From Anatilimnocola floriformis (lineage in GTDB: Bacteria; Planctomycetota; Planctomycetia; Pirellulales; Pirellulaceae): 64,000 bases of DNA. The stretch lies in the NCBI RefSeq assembly GCF_024256385.1, contig NZ_JAMLFW010000001.1, positions 2,914,001 to 2,978,000 of the forward strand, read 5' to 3'. Below the pieces are notes generated by a model. That model was not told the DNA's origin. It saw only the letters and a list, made by a program, of their open reading frames with translations, and made no database searches. The translations under genes and the position numbers were made by a program. Position 1 is the first letter of the stretch. Each line of letters opens with the position of its first letter. This document shows, one piece after another, positions 24,504 through 32,510 of the stretch.

Positions 24504-25820
24504 TCACGACAGATTCACAATCGCCCCACGAAAGAACCCACTCGACTCCGGCGATTGATAGCGAATATCGAGGGCGGCATTGGCAATGGTTTCCTTCTTC
24601 TCCGCCGCGGCCCGGCAAGCAAAATCGAGAATCGTCGAGGTCAACTGCGTTCGCTCCACAGGATACTGCGGTACGCCACTACGCAAAAAGCGTTCGATGT
24701 GCCAGGTCAGCGGATTGAAAAACGCAGCCCCTGGCGGCGCGGGGAGATAGAAGCACGACGAGATCGGCTCGGCCACGTTTTTGATTTTGCCGGCGAAGGC
24801 GAACTCTGAAACCTGCTCGATCAGATTGAACGCGGCTCCGCGGGTGCCGTCGTTGTATTCGACCAGAATCGCCTGCGGATGGCGGACGTTTTCCTTCAGC
24901 GGACCGACGTTGAAACTGCTGCAACGGCGCATCGCTTGATCGAGCAACTGCCAAGACCAGCGGCCGGCGTCGCCCGCTTTCCAAACTGCATCACCTTCGA
25001 GCCAGGTCACGCTCTTCACGCCGGTTTCGCCGCCGGCGCGGCGCTCGAGCATGCATTGCAGGGTTTCGAGCGCGTGAAAGAAATAAACTTCCGGCACGCC
25101 GCGGTCGAAGCCGAAGACGCAAACTCCTTCGCTGAACTTCGTCCCCAGCGGCGGTTCGATCTCTGGCATCCGCCACGTCACCGGCAGCGACGAGCCTGCC
25201 ATCAGGCCGAATTTCAGCTCCTTCGCCGTTCGCACCATTTCGGCTGCGTGCTCGTGGTCGTAGCTCAAGTGCTTATCGACAAACACCGGCACGCTCCTGC
25301 CGACCTTACGAAAGACCTTCACAATCTCCTGAAAGTATTTGTGTCGTGGATAAAGGATCTGCTTCCGGTCGTTCACCGGATAGTCGCCGTGCTCGATGAT
25401 CAGCACCACGCCGTCGACGTCGAGTTGGCCATCCTTCAGCAGTGTTTCTTCGACGGTCTTGCACAGTTGAATGCCATGGTCGCGGCAGAAGCCCGGCCCG
25501 AGGTCTTCAGCGGGGGACTGATCATCGAGCATCCGCACCACCTGCACGTTCGGCTGATGATGAAAGCCATCGACCGGATAACCGTGCACGAGTCGCCCGA
25601 CGATGTGATACGCATGCGAGCGCAGCCGAAAAATCGAATTAATCGCCGCAACCCGCAACGGTTTCGGCGGCTGCGATTGGTCGGCTGCAACGGCTGCTGC
25701 GGGAGCGACCGGCTGCTGCGCAAGTGTCTCGTTCGCGACCACCGTCGCCACGGCAGAACCGGCCACCGCGGCTGAAGACATCGTTAAGAACCGCCGGCGA
25801 GAAAAATCAGGCGTAGGCAT
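24504..25820 (-). CDS. Tat-exported protein with divergent Gfo/Idh/MocA-like fold
   Basis: 438 residues. The N-terminus is a twin-arginine signal (FSRRRFLTMSSAAVAGSAVA). The mature chain starts LRVAAINSIF, and about residues 175-215 read VPVFVDKHLSYDHEHAAEMV followed by LKFGLMAGSSLPV, which parallels the EKP strand-turn and following helix of Gfo/Idh oxidoreductases. The usual GxGxxG nucleotide loop is absent, so cofactor binding is doubtful. I therefore regard it as a family relative of unknown activity. It is a single gene, with a 294-base gap upstream towards the divergent diadenylate cyclase. Confidence 0.72.
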   Translation of the reverse strand: MPTPDFSRRRFLTMSSAAVAGSAVATVVANETLAQQPVAPAAAVAADQSQPPKPLRVAAINSIFRLRSHAYHIVGRLVHGYPVDGFHHQPNVQVVRMLDDQSPAEDLGPGFCRDHGIQLCKTVEETLLKDGQLDVDGVVLIIEHGDYPVNDRKQILYPRHKYFQEIVKVFRKVGRSVPVFVDKHLSYDHEHAAEMVRTAKELKFGLMAGSSLPVTWRMPEIEPPLGTKFSEGVCVFGFDRGVPEVYFFHALETLQCMLERRAGGETGVKSVTWLEGDAVWKAGDAGRWSWQLLDQAMRRCSSFNVGPLKENVRHPQAILVEYNDGTRGAAFNLIEQVSEFAFAGKIKNVAEPISSCFYLPAPPGAAFFNPLTWHIERFLRSGVPQYPVERTQLTSTILDFACRAAAEKKETIANAALDIRYQSPESSGFFRGAIVNLS

Positions 25821-26114
25821 GGGTAGAACTCCAAGCGATCGTAGGCCGGCAACAAGCTGTACTCAGTGCAGTTCCGGCAGGGGCCGCTGTTGGATGATAG
25901 TGATTCGGTACTCTCGCTTCCACGCCGTGCCGGAACGCAGAGTAGCTTGTTCTGGCCCACACTCGTCGCCGACACGACAAATCACTGACAAAATCCCGCG
26001 AAACAGCGTCGCCGCGGTTGCTCTTTCCCGCAGGGTTGCTTAACATTCCGCCGTCCCTCCGACGTTTTGTCGCAAACCGCCGCTGCCAACCGCTCAAGAT
26101 CACAATTTGCCTGC

Positions 26115-27050
26115 ATGAAGCCCGTCAAATTCGACGATCAACTGGCCCACTTCCTGAAACTGGCGGCCCGACTCTGCCAGGAGCAGGAAGCCGTAGCCGT
26201 GCTGCTCCTCTTGCCAGGACCGACCGACTGGGACGCAGTCAAGCACGAGCTCGACGGGTTGAAGATCGTGATCACGGCGGACAAGGAAGAAGAAGTCGCC
26301 GGAGCCAAGGAAGCCGGCCTGGAGACCATCCTGCTCAACATGGAAGAGGCTCCGACCTTCGAGCGCCTCACGCAGGCGCTCCTCTCGGGCGTCGCTCGCG
26401 AAATCCTGGCGCCGGGGGCTGGTGTCGTCGTTGCTTACTCGGGCTTCGATGCCGAATCGATCGATTCGCTCAGCTTCATTCGCCTCGACGAACACCTGGG
26501 CAAGCTCACCGCCCGCGATCTTCGCCAGCTCGAAACCAGTGTGCCGCTTGATACGCTGAAGGTCGTCGTCGACCTCGCCGTCGAAATCGGCCGCGAAGGG
26601 CGCGAAGGAAAAGCAGTCGGCACGATGTTCGTCGTCGGCGACACTCGCAAGGTCCTCGCTCACAGTCAGCCGGCCGGTTTCGATCCGGTCCGGGGTTATC
26701 CCCGGGCTGAGCGCGACCTGCACGATGCCCGCGTCCGCGAAGCCATCAAAGAAGTCGCCGTGCTCGACGGCGCGTTCATCGTCAGCCCCGAAGGGCTCGT
26801 CGAAAAAGCGGCCCAGCTCGTCGATGCTCCTTACGCCGACCTCACCGTCTCGAAGGGCCTCGGTGCTCGTCACTGGGCCGGCGCGGCCATTAGCAAAGCG
26901 ACCCACTCAATTGCCATCGTCGTCAGCCAGTCGAGCGGCACGGTCCGCATCTTCCAAGCCGGCGAGGTCGTCCTCCGCATCGAGCCCTTCCGCCAGGCCA
27001 TGAAGTGGAAAGAGTTCGAATACGAACGGCCGCTTGATGGAGACGACTAA
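26115..27050 (+). CDS. DacZ-like diadenylate cyclase (c-di-AMP synthase)
   Basis: 311 residues from ATG 26115. The N-terminal 145 residues form an alpha/beta domain, similar in arrangement to the pyruvate-kinase-like domain of archaeal DacZ. The DAC domain follows with GREGKAVGTMFVVGD, the catalytic DGA at 218-220, and GLGARHWAGAAISKATHSIA, then IVVSQSSGTVRIF. The usual RHR motif is RHW here (252-254), an exchange in a nucleotide-contacting position. The enzyme family joins two ATP into cyclic di-AMP in the cytoplasm. The stop overlaps the acetyltransferase start as TAATG. Confidence 0.82.
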   Translation: MKPVKFDDQLAHFLKLAARLCQEQEAVAVLLLLPGPTDWDAVKHELDGLKIVITADKEEEVAGAKEAGLETILLNMEEAPTFERLTQALLSGVAREILAPGAGVVVAYSGFDAESIDSLSFIRLDEHLGKLTARDLRQLETSVPLDTLKVVVDLAVEIGREGREGKAVGTMFVVGDTRKVLAHSQPAGFDPVRGYPRAERDLHDARVREAIKEVAVLDGAFIVSPEGLVEKAAQLVDAPYADLTVSKGLGARHWAGAAISKATHSIAIVVSQSSGTVRIFQAGEVVLRIEPFRQAMKWKEFEYERPLDGDD

Positions 27051-27523
27051 TGGCCGTCCGCCTCGCCGACTTGCACGACGCCCAGGATGCTCGCTGGGTC
27101 GTCGATCTCCTCGATATGTACTGCCGCGACGAATTCGGCGACGGTGCGCCATTGTCCGCGAAGGCTCGTGAGAATCTCATTCCCGGCTTGATCAAACACG
27201 GCGGCGCGCGAGTCTATCTCGCCTTCGACGATGCCGGCGAAAACAAAGAGCCGCTCGGCGTCTCGATCTGCATGCTCGGCTTCTCGTCCTTCAAAGGCGC
27301 ACCGCTCCTTAACATTCACGACATCGCCGTCTCGCCGCAGGCTCGCGGCAAAGGGATCGGCGCTGCTCTGCTCACGTTCCTCGAAGCCGATGCCAAGGCG
27401 CTCGGCTGTTGCAAGATCACGATGGAAGTCCGTAGCGACAACGCGCGAGCGCAGGCTCTCTATCAGCGGATTGGTTATCGCGGCAGCGAGCCAGAGTCGT
27501 GGTTCTGGTCGAAGGGGCTGTAG
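27050..27523 (+). CDS. GNAT-family N-acetyltransferase
   Basis: 157 residues. The acetyl-CoA binding motif A is present as IHDIAVSPQARGKGIGAALL, and motif B as SDNARAQALYQRIGY. The start codon shares one base with the stop of the diadenylate cyclase (TAATG), so translation is coupled and the two products may act in the same process. The acceptor cannot be told. It is convergent with the EF-hand gene after a 28-base gap. Confidence 0.9.
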   Translation: MAVRLADLHDAQDARWVVDLLDMYCRDEFGDGAPLSAKARENLIPGLIKHGGARVYLAFDDAGENKEPLGVSICMLGFSSFKGAPLLNIHDIAVSPQARGKGIGAALLTFLEADAKALGCCKITMEVRSDNARAQALYQRIGYRGSEPESWFWSKGL

Positions 27524-27551
27524 CCACGATCAGGTGTCGGCCCGCCGGACT

Positions 27552-28832
27552 TTATCGTCCAAACGTCTCAAACTCATACCACGAAATTCGTCCATCCTTG
27601 TTGGCATCCATGTCAGCAAACGTGATGAGTTCAAAAATCCCGGGCAGCCAATACGTCGCATAAAACGACCGACTTTGCGGCAGAATCTGCTTGCCGCTTT
27701 GGCCATCACGATATTCCTGCTCGACCGCATCCCATTCTGCGAGTGAGATGAAGTTGTCGCACTGCAGAAGATCGATCGCACCGAAGGCAACGCCGCGGCC
27801 AGTCGCGCTGCGGTATTCCTTCCACGTCACCCGCTGATCCTGATTGCGGTCGAGTCGGGCGAAGTGAGTTCGTTCCCGTTCGCTGCTTTTTTCACTCGTC
27901 GTCCAAATCGTGCCGGCAAAGTCTGCGAGTATCAGTTTGCCATCTTCATCTTTGTCGGTCCCAACGAATCCTCGCGCCAGATTTTCGCCGGTCTGGATGA
28001 ATTCCAAAAACGACAGCGATTGGTTCCCATCGAGATCGCGCAGGCGAAAGACATTCTCTTCCATCGTGAGATAATTTTTGTCGAACCGCTGCGGATCGCG
28101 GGCATGCGCGAGAAACTCTTCGCGGGAAACGGCTCCGTCGAAATTCGCATCCACATTCAAAAACGCACCCAGCGCATTCATTCCTTCGTAAGTGAGCGGT
28201 GGCAGCATCTTTTCGAAGGCGACCTGCTCACTCCAAGTCAGCCGCTCGTCGCTGTTTTGATCGCGCAAGACAAACTCCAGCGCCAGTCGCCGGCGTTTGC
28301 GTTCTTCGGCTACAGGATCCACTGGCTCGGGGCGGGTGAAAGGATCTTGTTCGTATTCCGGCTTTTCCGGCGGCGCTGTCACAAACTCTTGCTGTGTGAC
28401 CTGGCCATCGCCGTTTTGATCCCAGCCGCCAAAACGCGCAAACTCGTGCGACGAAAACCCCAGATACTCGTGATGGAACGAGATCAGACCATCGCCGTTG
28501 GTGTCGACCTGTGCGAACTCAGGAAATTTAGTCCGCGCGCGTTCATCCCACGCCAGCAGCTTTGAAACTGACGACGGCTGATAGCTGTGGGCTTTGATCA
28601 AACGCTCGGCTTCGTCGATCGCTGCTGGAATATTCTGTTCGAACTCGAGGCGCGAAATCTTGCCATCTCCGTTCGCGTCCAGCCGCGCGAATTCCGCTCG
28701 CAAATACTTCGCCGCTTCGCCATTTCTAGGCGCTGGACGTGGCGCGCTACAACAAGCCAACAGTTGCCCCGCGAGCCAGGGCAGAACGAGTGAAACAACC
28801 AATGCCGATCGGCGGATTAATTGCGCAGGCAT
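27552..28832 (-). CDS. Exported EF-hand protein with nine calcium loops
   Basis: 426 residues, beginning with a signal peptide that may be a lipoprotein signal (LAGQLLACCS). Nine EF-hand-type loops are visible: DANGDGKISRLE (about residue 52), DTNGDGLISFHH, DQNGDGQVTQQE, DQNSDERLTWSE, DANFDGAVSREE, DLDGNQSLSFLE, DKDEDGKLILAD, DRNQDQRVTWKE and DANKDGRISWYE (about 412). A tenth, degenerate one lies near LQCDNFISLAEW. Several loops keep all acidic ligands and so should bind calcium, others lack Gly at position 6. There is no enzyme domain, so the protein may be a calcium sensor, buffer or adhesin at the cell surface. Confidence 0.88.
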   Translation of the reverse strand: MPAQLIRRSALVVSLVLPWLAGQLLACCSAPRPAPRNGEAAKYLRAEFARLDANGDGKISRLEFEQNIPAAIDEAERLIKAHSYQPSSVSKLLAWDERARTKFPEFAQVDTNGDGLISFHHEYLGFSSHEFARFGGWDQNGDGQVTQQEFVTAPPEKPEYEQDPFTRPEPVDPVAEERKRRRLALEFVLRDQNSDERLTWSEQVAFEKMLPPLTYEGMNALGAFLNVDANFDGAVSREEFLAHARDPQRFDKNYLTMEENVFRLRDLDGNQSLSFLEFIQTGENLARGFVGTDKDEDGKLILADFAGTIWTTSEKSSERERTHFARLDRNQDQRVTWKEYRSATGRGVAFGAIDLLQCDNFISLAEWDAVEQEYRDGQSGKQILPQSRSFYATYWLPGIFELITFADMDANKDGRISWYEFETFGR

Positions 28833-28971
28833 CGTTTAGAGCTCCAGTCTGGCCGCGAGGGTCTACAGATTGAGACGATGCTGAGCGTCAAAGCGTTTTG
28901 TGTTGCCAGCGATGGCCCAGCGTTTTGGCGACAAGCAAGCCGAAGGCTAGCGGGCGTTTTTCGCGCGCGGA

Positions 28972-28977
28972 TACAAT
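28972..28977 (+). promoter_or_regulatory. Candidate -10 box (TACAAT)
   Basis: TACAAT about 60 bases before the first possible start of the hypothetical gene at 29040. Similar boxes occur before genes at 51157 and 61415. No clear -35 is present. Confidence 0.25.
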
Positions 28978-29039
28978 GGTACGCATGATTCGCGAACCCG
29001 TCGTGCCACTCACGATCCAATCAAAAGCCAGCCAAGGTT

Positions 29040-29693
29040 TTGTGCCTCCAGCGCGAAGTGTTTGCTTTGAGACAGCACTTCGGCAGCAGGCTCTCGATCT
29101 GGGCAGTCCACGAACGATCGCAATCCGTGAGCTCTTTTTCACCCGTTTTCCCCGCGGGTCACCAGAAACAGGTTCGTGGAATTTTCGCGAAGGTGGTCTC
29201 AGTTTGTGAAGCTGTCTGGTGCCGCGAAGCGAAAGCGGAAGACCCGGTTCGGATGTATGTCGCCGTTCGTCTCGCGTCGGGCGAGTTACTGGAGTTAATC
29301 GAGTTGGCGACCGAACCAGGCGTCTGTCAGTTCTTCGATCGGGGCAGACGATTCGGTACAGCAATCAAACTCTCCTCGCCCACTAAAAAAGGTCTATGGT
29401 GGCAAGAGATCTTCACGCTGCAAGAACGACATACGTGGCTTGTTTCCCTGCACAATCAGTTGTACGGAGAGATTGGATTCAAGTATCCGGTAAGCAACCA
29501 CTCGCGGCTCTGGATCGAATGGGATAAACATTCGCCGCTCCCCGTCAACCTAGGCAATGTTTTGTGCGATGACTGGCACAATCTCGTCGTTCCCCACGAC
29601 TCGCCTGTCGTATGTGAGCCCGACCTGCTGCGTATGCACTTTCTCCTGAGTGTTTTCTTTCGCATGATGTTTAGTTTTGATTTTCGAAGTTGA
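29040..29693 (+). CDS. Hypothetical protein, start uncertain
   Basis: The frame gives up to 217 residues from a TTG. The first 70 look unnatural and a later start, such as the Met before YVAVRLASGELLELIELA (about residue 72), is more plausible. The part after it has the balanced composition of a real small cytoplasmic protein (FFDRGRRFGTAIKLSSPTKK, SRLWIEWDKHSPLPVNLGN). No family was recognised and no neighbour hints at function. The base composition is less GC-rich than the surroundings, so recent acquisition or a non-coding stretch cannot be excluded. Confidence 0.42.
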   Translation: MCLQREVFALRQHFGSRLSIWAVHERSQSVSSFSPVFPAGHQKQVRGIFAKVVSVCEAVWCREAKAEDPVRMYVAVRLASGELLELIELATEPGVCQFFDRGRRFGTAIKLSSPTKKGLWWQEIFTLQERHTWLVSLHNQLYGEIGFKYPVSNHSRLWIEWDKHSPLPVNLGNVLCDDWHNLVVPHDSPVVCEPDLLRMHFLLSVFFRMMFSFDFRS

Positions 29694-29708
29694 GCCCGCG
29701 TCTCCAAA

Positions 29709-29957
29709 TCATTCCCACGCGCCCGGCCTCAACTTTCGGTCGATCTTCTCGAGAGGCCAGTACACCCTGCTCAGAAGCGGATTTGCAAAGCGATAGTTAG
29801 TGTCATAGAAGCCTGGCGACGGAGTGAGAGAAACCGCATACGATCTGAAGTCGTCAGGGCCGGGTTTCACTAACGCCAAATAGCTCCCCAAGTACAGCAC
29901 TGGCAAGAGCAGCAGAACGATGGCGACAATCAGCGGTACTCTGGATTCGCGTTTCAT
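29709..29957 (-). CDS. Small single-pass membrane protein
   Basis: 82 residues from ATG 29957. MKRESRVPLIVAIVLLLLPVLYLGSYLALVKP forms one membrane helix preceded by positive charges; a 45-residue outer part rich in aromatic residues follows (PGFYDTNYRFANPL, YWPLEKIDRKLRP). The function is unknown. I recall similar short proteins in planctomycete genomes, but no role is established. Confidence 0.7.
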   Translation of the reverse strand: MKRESRVPLIVAIVLLLLPVLYLGSYLALVKPGPDDFRSYAVSLTPSPGFYDTNYRFANPLLSRVYWPLEKIDRKLRPGAWE

Positions 29958-30040
29958 GGAGTTTCTCGTTGAGACAGTTCCCAAGTCACGTGTAAAACGA
30001 CACGGCAATCATCATTGCGGTTCGTCGCACCGTCTGCCAT

Positions 30041-31069
30041 CTACTTCACATCCGCAAGCTTGATTGCCTTCCCGCCGGCCGCTTTGCTTTCTTCCGCTGC
30101 TTTCAGCAGCGTGAAAATCTCCAGCGTTTCAGCCGCAGCCACTGGCGTGGGACCACCTTTGTAGAACTTCGCCATTTCGATCGCGATGCCTTTGTAGCCC
30201 ATGTACTCATCGTTCGTCGGCACGACTCCCTTCACCGGCAAGCCGTGGCCGTAGACGCCCGCGGTCGAAACGCCTTTGTCGCCGAAGACCACCGCGCTGT
30301 ACTTCACGGCTCCCTCTTTGATCCCGCGGTATGTGCCGATGCGGCCGTCGCTCCACACGCAGGTGAACTGCTCCGCCGTCGGTGACGATGTGCACGTGAC
30401 GCTCACCACGCCGGAGCCCATGATCGCGTAGAGCGTTTCGATACTATGGAGCGAGCTCCAAATAAAGCCGGGCGTTTCGTCGCTCGGTTTGCCGCCGCCG
30501 TAGACATCGCAGCCGATGACTTTGCCCACTTCCGGAAAATTCTTCATGCCGCTGAAGCCCGGACTGAAGCGATGCTGCGAGCTCGACCAGCAGGGCGTCT
30601 TCGTTTCTTCGGCCAATTTGAAAATCGCTCGCGCATCCTCGAGCGAACCCGCCAATGGCCGCCCGATGTAGACGGGTTTCTTCGCCCGCAGCACCGGATC
30701 GACCTGCTTCAGGTGATCGCGGCCGTCGAGGCTCATAACCATCACGGCATCGCAGCGCTTCAGCAACTCATCGACCGAATCGACCAACTCCACGCCATAC
30801 TTGGCGATCTGCTCTTTCCACTTTGGCAGGCTAGTCCGACTCTCGGCTAGCAACTCGGTGCCGATCGGCACTGCAGCGACCACTCGTACGCCGAGCAAAT
30901 CGCCGGTCGCCTTGGGATCGTTGAACAGCTGGGCGTAAGCCACGGCCTGATAGTTATCGAGACCAAGCACGCCGATTTTCACGGGCGGTTTTTCGGTCTC
31001 CTGAGCCAATGTCAGGCCGCAACAAAAAAGCATCACGAGCGAGCCGAGCGGGAGAGACCAACGTCGCAT
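30041..31069 (-). CDS. Secreted Gfo/Idh/MocA-like protein with altered catalytic motif
   Basis: 342 residues from ATG 31069, which starts a signal peptide (LPLGSLVMLFCCGLTLAQ). The Rossmann part begins VKIGVLGLDNYQAVAYAQLF and contains KKPVYIGRPLAGSLEDARAI, the position of the E-K-P motif of the family. The catalytic Lys is replaced by Arg here (GRP), and the first loop lacks the full GxGxxG. The C-terminal sheet domain is present. It is therefore either a non-catalytic relative or has a changed reaction. The next gene, a small hypothetical, lies 20 bases upstream on the same strand. Confidence 0.85.
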   Translation of the reverse strand: MRRWSLPLGSLVMLFCCGLTLAQETEKPPVKIGVLGLDNYQAVAYAQLFNDPKATGDLLGVRVVAAVPIGTELLAESRTSLPKWKEQIAKYGVELVDSVDELLKRCDAVMVMSLDGRDHLKQVDPVLRAKKPVYIGRPLAGSLEDARAIFKLAEETKTPCWSSSQHRFSPGFSGMKNFPEVGKVIGCDVYGGGKPSDETPGFIWSSLHSIETLYAIMGSGVVSVTCTSSPTAEQFTCVWSDGRIGTYRGIKEGAVKYSAVVFGDKGVSTAGVYGHGLPVKGVVPTNDEYMGYKGIAIEMAKFYKGGPTPVAAAETLEIFTLLKAAEESKAAGGKAIKLADVK

Positions 31070-31089
31070 GAGAATTCGCCTGATTGAAG

Positions 31090-31356
31090 TTACTTCGATA
31101 TTTCCTGAGACACGAGATTCGACCATTCCCGCAGCCAGCCGACCACTGCCTCGGTGTTGATTTCGGTGCCGGCTTCGAGGCCGTTCGCCAGTTGAGCCCA
31201 GACGTATTGCGCCTCTTTCACCCGACCGTAGCCGATCCCTTCGAGCGCATCGACATAGCTCAGCAGTGAATCGCGAACTGCGGCGAGGTCCGCCTCACCG
31301 GCATCCAACTGATCGGCCAGCGTGCGGATTCGTTCGATAACGCTGGTGTTTGACAT
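31090..31356 (-). CDS. Small helical hypothetical protein
   Basis: 88 residues from ATG 31356 (MSNTSVIERIRTLADQLDAG). It is acidic, predicted helical and has no signal peptide, so probably cytoplasmic. It ends 20 bases before the Gfo/Idh-like gene and is probably in one unit with it. No family was recognised. Confidence 0.6.
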   Translation of the reverse strand: MSNTSVIERIRTLADQLDAGEADLAAVRDSLLSYVDALEGIGYGRVKEAQYVWAQLANGLEAGTEINTEAVVGWLREWSNLVSQEISK

Positions 31357-31517
31357 GGGTGCTTTGCGGCAGTTGGAGCGAGTGATCTTACGGCGAAGCC
31401 AGTTGCAGTTCAAACAATTGTTGAACGTGTGAGACGGTAGGGCAACGTAGTCTTTCTTTGCGTGTGAAACTCGACAAAAATTGACGCATACCTTTCACAC
31501 CGCAGCGAGTGCAATCC

Positions 31518-32354
31518 ATGGCAGGTTCGCAAGCAGACGGAAAACGCCCGAATGAGCAGCGCGCTGGTACAACGCCGGCAAACGACACGGCCTGCCGTTT
31601 GTCGGATGACTCGCTGGCGCAAATCGCTACGCAGTGGAGCCTGCTGCGACTCGCGCACGACTTGCAAACCACCAGCGCCGATGCTGCCAGGCAGGCGCTG
31701 CTGTTGCGCTATGGCCGTGCGGTGCGCCGGTTCGTCGGCGTGGTGGTGAAAGATCCCATCGCAGCCGACGACGTGGCGCAAGATGTGATGGTCCGCTTGA
31801 TGCGCGGCGACTTTGCCGGGGCCGATGCAAATCGCGGCCGGTTTCGCGATTTGCTGAAACATGCGATTCGGAACATGGTGCGCAACTACTGGTCGCGCGA
31901 GAATCGCCGGACCGGTGTCGAGTTTGACGAACAGCAGTTCGGCCCGGTCGACGATACCCAATCGGATGCTTGGGAGCAGCAATGGACTAGCACGTTGCTC
32001 GAAAACACCTGGCGCTCGCTCGAAGAATTTCAACGCAAGACGCCGGGTAGCCTCGCGTATTCCGTGTTGCGAATGCGGACCGATGAACCTGATGCAGACT
32101 CTGAACAACTCGCGGCGCTAGTGAGTCGCGCTGTGAATAAGAAGCTCAACGCGGCAGCGTGTCGTCAGCAACTGCGGCGCGCTCGATTGCGTTTCGCGCA
32201 ATTGATGGTGGAGGAAGTCGCGCGCGGCCTGCCCGATCCTGCGCCGGATGCGGTCGAGGAAGAACTCATCTCGCTGGGCGTGATGGAATATGTACGCGAT
32301 TTTCTCCCCGACGATTGGCGCACGGTCGGGCAGTTGCGAGCGGAAGAAGAGTAA
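31518..32354 (+). CDS. Divergent ECF-like sigma factor
   Basis: 278 residues from ATG 31518; the frame also has a GTG nine bases earlier. Residues about 60-130 form sigma region 2 (KDPIAADDVAQDVMVRLMRG, then RFRDLLKHAIRNMVRNYWSRE, the -10 binding helices). The second half is longer than usual for ECF factors and its region 4 is degenerate (LNAAACRQQLRRARLRFAQLM). An acidic C-terminal extension follows. Planctomycetes have many such sigma-like proteins, often acting with protein kinases. None is next to it. Confidence 0.72.
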   Translation: MAGSQADGKRPNEQRAGTTPANDTACRLSDDSLAQIATQWSLLRLAHDLQTTSADAARQALLLRYGRAVRRFVGVVVKDPIAADDVAQDVMVRLMRGDFAGADANRGRFRDLLKHAIRNMVRNYWSRENRRTGVEFDEQQFGPVDDTQSDAWEQQWTSTLLENTWRSLEEFQRKTPGSLAYSVLRMRTDEPDADSEQLAALVSRAVNKKLNAAACRQQLRRARLRFAQLMVEEVARGLPDPAPDAVEEELISLGVMEYVRDFLPDDWRTVGQLRAEEE

Positions 32355-32411
32355 GAAGTGTTCCCGGCCGAGTCGTCGGATTCGCTGCTTTCCCCGCTAT
32401 TTTCCTTCCGT

Positions 32412-32417
32412 TACACT
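32412..32417 (+). promoter_or_regulatory. Candidate -10 box (TACACT)
   Basis: CCGTTACACTGTTC lies 94 bases before ATG 32511, closely resembling AGTTACACTGGCC at 3206-3218 upstream of the ThuA gene. No -35 consensus was found. Confidence 0.33.
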
Positions 32418-32510
32418 GTTCTTCCGCCTGCGAAGTATTCCTGCCGATTTCGTTCTGACCATTTCTCTCCGCCCAAATTTTGGGGTCGTTCCTTCTGGAG
32501 TTTCACCGTC

